Assembly (NCBI RefSeq): GCF_008843145.1
Contig: NZ_CP030265.1
Coordinates: 3,650,501-3,714,500, forward strand
Source of the DNA: Skermanella pratensis
GTDB taxonomy: Bacteria; Pseudomonadota; Alphaproteobacteria; Azospirillales; Azospirillaceae
Length of the DNA: 64,000 nucleotides
Reading direction: 5' to 3'
A program made the translations under genes and the position numbers. The notes under the pieces are model-generated. The model saw nothing but the letters and a program-made list of their open reading frames with translations, was not told the DNA's origin and did no database searches. The number at the start of each line of letters is the position of its first letter. Within the stretch, counting starts at the first letter, position 1. Below, in pieces: positions 61,940-64,000 of the stretch.

Positions 61940-62773
61940 TTACGCTTCGGACAGGACCGCGACCGCCTCGGCCAGGGGCATGTCGATCCGGGTGATCCCG
62001 TAGGTTTCGATGAATTTGGCCTCGTTCCGGGTCAGCTCGCCGGAGATCACCGCCCAATGCCGCCCGGCCGACCGCTTGATGATCTGGCGGGCGAAGGTCC
62101 GGCCGATCTCGCCGTCGAAGCGGCAGCCCAGGAACAGGAAATTGCGCCCCGCCCGCAGGTTCTGCACCACCGCCGGGATCGGCGACTGGATGTCGATCTC
62201 GGTCAGGACCTCGACGTAATCGCTGTCCGAAATCAGGTAGTTGCCGGCCGGCGCGACCGCGCCCATCGGCTTGTAGAGCACCCGGTTCCAGCCGGCGGCG
62301 GCGTCGCCGCTGGTCGGCTCGTTGTCGGGACCGAAGTAGCGGACCCATTCACCCAGGGATTGGGGATGGCTCATGCCCTGGATCTGGCCCCAGGACGGCG
62401 AGCCGCCGAGCGCGCGCGCCATGGTGTCGTCGTACCAGGTGTCGACGATCAGCGGCAGCTCCGCGATGCCGGCGAGGTAGCGGTGGAGCGCCGTGGGCTC
62501 CGGCCCCGTCTTGAACAGACCTGTCAGGATGGTTTCCAAGGTCCGGCGGTGCTTGTGGCTCTCGATGTACTGGCTGGCCGCGGTCAGGTGACGGCGGATG
62601 CGGCCGGGCACGGCAGCCTTTGCGGTCAGCGCCGCGACCAGTTCCTCCGGCGAGCGGGGGATCGGGCAAGCGCCCTCGACCAGGTCGAACACACCGGCGC
62701 CGAGATACGGGATCACCTGCCGGGCCTTCAGTCCGCCGGCGACTTCCGCCAGCAGGGTATGGGCTGTCGTCAT
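61940..62773 (-). CDS. SIR2-like domain protein
   Basis: The 277-residue protein has a SIR2_2-like domain: IPYLGAGVFDLVEG near residue 21 (NAD-binding GAG loop) and NFLFLGCRFDGEIGRTF near residue 225, the typical C-terminal strand of the group. Relatives hydrolyse NAD+ or deacylate; several act in phage defence. Whether this one is an active NAD+ hydrolase is unknown. It follows the DegT-like gene by 13 bases and is probably co-transcribed with it. It converges with the hybrid kinase gene. Confidence 0.78.
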   Translation of the reverse strand: MTTAHTLLAEVAGGLKARQVIPYLGAGVFDLVEGACPIPRSPEELVAALTAKAAVPGRIRRHLTAASQYIESHKHRRTLETILTGLFKTGPEPTALHRYLAGIAELPLIVDTWYDDTMARALGGSPSWGQIQGMSHPQSLGEWVRYFGPDNEPTSGDAAAGWNRVLYKPMGAVAPAGNYLISDSDYVEVLTEIDIQSPIPAVVQNLRAGRNFLFLGCRFDGEIGRTFARQIIKRSAGRHWAVISGELTRNEAKFIETYGITRIDMPLAEAVAVLSEA

Positions 62774-62786
62774 GGTCTGGATTCCT

Positions 62787-63980
62787 TCAGTAGATGGCGG
62801 CGCCGGCGCCGGAATTGACGGTGGCGTCCTTGAGCCGCTGCACGATGAACTCGACCTCGTCCTGGTCGAGCGCACCGTGGAACGGCACCGCGATCACGCG
62901 GTCGGCAGTCTTCTCGGCGACCGGGCAGTCGCCGCGCCGGCCGCCCCGCTCGGCGTAGAACTGCTGGATGTGGAGCGGGACGCCGAACGACGCCGAGTCG
63001 ATCCCCTGGGTCAGCATGTCCTCGATCACCGCGTTGCGCAGGCTGACCGAGAAACGGGTGCCGAGATGGACCGCGTAGGCGTGGCAATGGACCACGGTCA
63101 CGCCCGGCGCATGGTAGGGCGGCTTGATCCCCTCGAAGCTCTGCATCGCCGCCTCGTAGTACCCGACGACGGCGCGGCGGCGCTCCAGGATCTCGTCGAT
63201 CCGCTTCAGCTGGACAAGGCCGAGGGCCGCGTTCAGGTTGCTGAGCTTGGACTGCCAGGGAAGGTTATGGCTGATCACGACCGACTTCAGGTGCTCCGGC
63301 TCGCGCTTGCGCAGATAGCGCAGGCGGGACGCCAGGTCGTCGTCGTCGGTCACGATCATGCCGCCCTCGCCGCACAGCAGCGGGCCGGGTTCGGAGAAGT
63401 CGAACACCGCGCAGTCGCCGAAGCTGCCGACGATCCGCCCGTGATAGGTCGAGCCGATCGCCTCGGTCGAATCCTCGATCAGGACGACCCCACGCTCGCT
63501 GGCCAGCGCCCGCAGCTCGTCCCAGGGAGCGGGGTGGCCGTTGGTGTTGCCGGCGATGATCGCCCTGGTGGCGGAGGTGATCCGCTCCGCCGCCTTGACC
63601 GGGTTCAGCGTATGCGACCAGTAGTCGATGTCGGAGAAGACCGGGTTGGCGCCGGCCAGCGCCACGGCATGGACGACCTGGTGCCAGCCATAGGGCGAGC
63701 ACAGGATGTCGTCGCCGGGACCGAAGCCGTAGGCCTTCAGCGCCAGCATCATGGCCATGGTGCCGCTGGTCACCGCGACCGCGTGGCGGCGGCCGACATA
63801 GGCGGCGAAAGCCTCCTCGAAGGCCTCGGTCAGGCGGCCGTCGTTAAGGCTGGCGGAAGTCAGGATGCGCTCGATCACCCGGGTCTCGGCGGCGCCGATA
63901 TCAGGCTGGGTCAGCGCGATATCGCCGGGAAGCTCGTCGTCGCTGTCCTCGGTCTCCTCCAGGCCGGGAGTATCGGTCAT
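62787..63980 (-). CDS. DegT/DnrJ/EryC1/StrS-fold protein lacking the PLP lysine
   Basis: The 397-residue protein has the DegT-family fold: LTQPDIGAAETRVIERIL, AVAVTSGTMAMMLALKAYG, SPYGWHQVVHAV, EDSTEAIGSTYHG and GFGVPLHIQ-like C-terminus. In family enzymes the PLP Schiff base is a lysine in a segment like FSFHAIKNITCAEGG. Here that segment reads FDFSEPGPLLCGEGG, with Gly in place of Lys. It is therefore unlikely to be a normal aminotransferase. Its ATG overlaps the stop of the gene upstream (right) in an ATGA junction. The SIR2-like gene follows. Confidence 0.85.
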   Translation of the reverse strand: MTDTPGLEETEDSDDELPGDIALTQPDIGAAETRVIERILTSASLNDGRLTEAFEEAFAAYVGRRHAVAVTSGTMAMMLALKAYGFGPGDDILCSPYGWHQVVHAVALAGANPVFSDIDYWSHTLNPVKAAERITSATRAIIAGNTNGHPAPWDELRALASERGVVLIEDSTEAIGSTYHGRIVGSFGDCAVFDFSEPGPLLCGEGGMIVTDDDDLASRLRYLRKREPEHLKSVVISHNLPWQSKLSNLNAALGLVQLKRIDEILERRRAVVGYYEAAMQSFEGIKPPYHAPGVTVVHCHAYAVHLGTRFSVSLRNAVIEDMLTQGIDSASFGVPLHIQQFYAERGGRRGDCPVAEKTADRVIAVPFHGALDQDEVEFIVQRLKDATVNSGAGAAIY

Positions 63981-64000
63981 GCCGCTTCCTCGCGCTCGGC
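63977..64000 (-). CDS. 3' end of an upstream gene (7 codons visible)
   Basis: An open frame enters from the right edge and ends ERE-EAA-stop at 63977. Its TGA overlaps the ATG of the DegT-like gene, as in translationally coupled operons. Only seven codons can be seen; no product can be named. Confidence 0.45.
   Translation of the reverse strand, partial: AEREEAA

Overview
This window is a high-GC alphaproteobacterial chromosome segment. Its second half carries an almost continuous Mo-nitrogenase island. The combination of nifHDK with a divergent draT-draG-draB set, a linked fixABCX and nif-type ferredoxins points to Rhodospirillales, most likely an Azospirillum or Skermanella relative. The assignment rests on gene content and order, not on a marker gene. 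No rRNA, tRNA, IS element, phage gene or CRISPR array was seen.

Region 1 (1-13.5 kb) is housekeeping and accessory. It holds the start of a LivH-type permease with a lipoprotein-like N-terminal extension, a small lipoprotein, an alpha/beta hydrolase and isochorismatase-like hydrolase pair, an RhlE-type RNA helicase with a stand-alone Lrp-type sensor domain, gamma-glutamyltransferase, an oversized AI-2E-family membrane protein followed by a receiver protein, an ECF sigma factor and several small exported or hypothetical proteins. Region 2 (12.6-26.3 kb) is dominated by acyl-CoA metabolism: a 3-hydroxyacyl-CoA dehydrogenase, a frameshifted acyl-CoA dehydrogenase, and an acyl-CoA dehydrogenase / SDR / phosphotransferase set around a PsrA-like TetR regulator. 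Similar AAACG-type palindromes lie in front of these transcription units. Embedded here are a histidine kinase/response regulator pair and a cluster like E. coli yjfJ-K-L (PspA-like, DUF2491, DUF350). Region 3 (26.3-37.4 kb) has a cold-shock protein, a LuxR-type regulator, a medium-chain reductase, a blue-light LOV hybrid kinase with its own receiver, a DUF983 protein, a MocR regulator, a GH17-GT2 beta-glucan synthase and a Pal lipoprotein.

Region 4 (37.5-59.1 kb) is the nitrogen-fixation island. On the minus strand, reading right to left, it runs nifH-D-K-E-N-X, DUF269, CCE_0567-like, fdxB, nifQ. A second minus-strand unit is iscA-nifU-S-V-cysE-nifW. A third is fixA-B-C-X. All three units have a recognisable sigma-54 -24/-12 promoter and NifA upstream sites (TGT-N10-ACA) in the expected place. 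FixABCX supplies low-potential electrons, IscA/NifU/NifS supply Fe-S clusters, NifV homocitrate, NifQ molybdenum, NifEN/NifX carry the cofactor precursor, and NifHDK is the enzyme. nifA and nifB are not in the window. Divergent from nifH, draT-draG-draB encode reversible ADP-ribosylation of NifH; the target arginine is present.

Region 5 (59.1-64 kb) continues past draB with a class II glutamine amidotransferase and a hybrid kinase. Convergent to these are a SIR2-like protein and a DegT-fold protein that lacks the PLP lysine. This last pair is the least explained part of the window.
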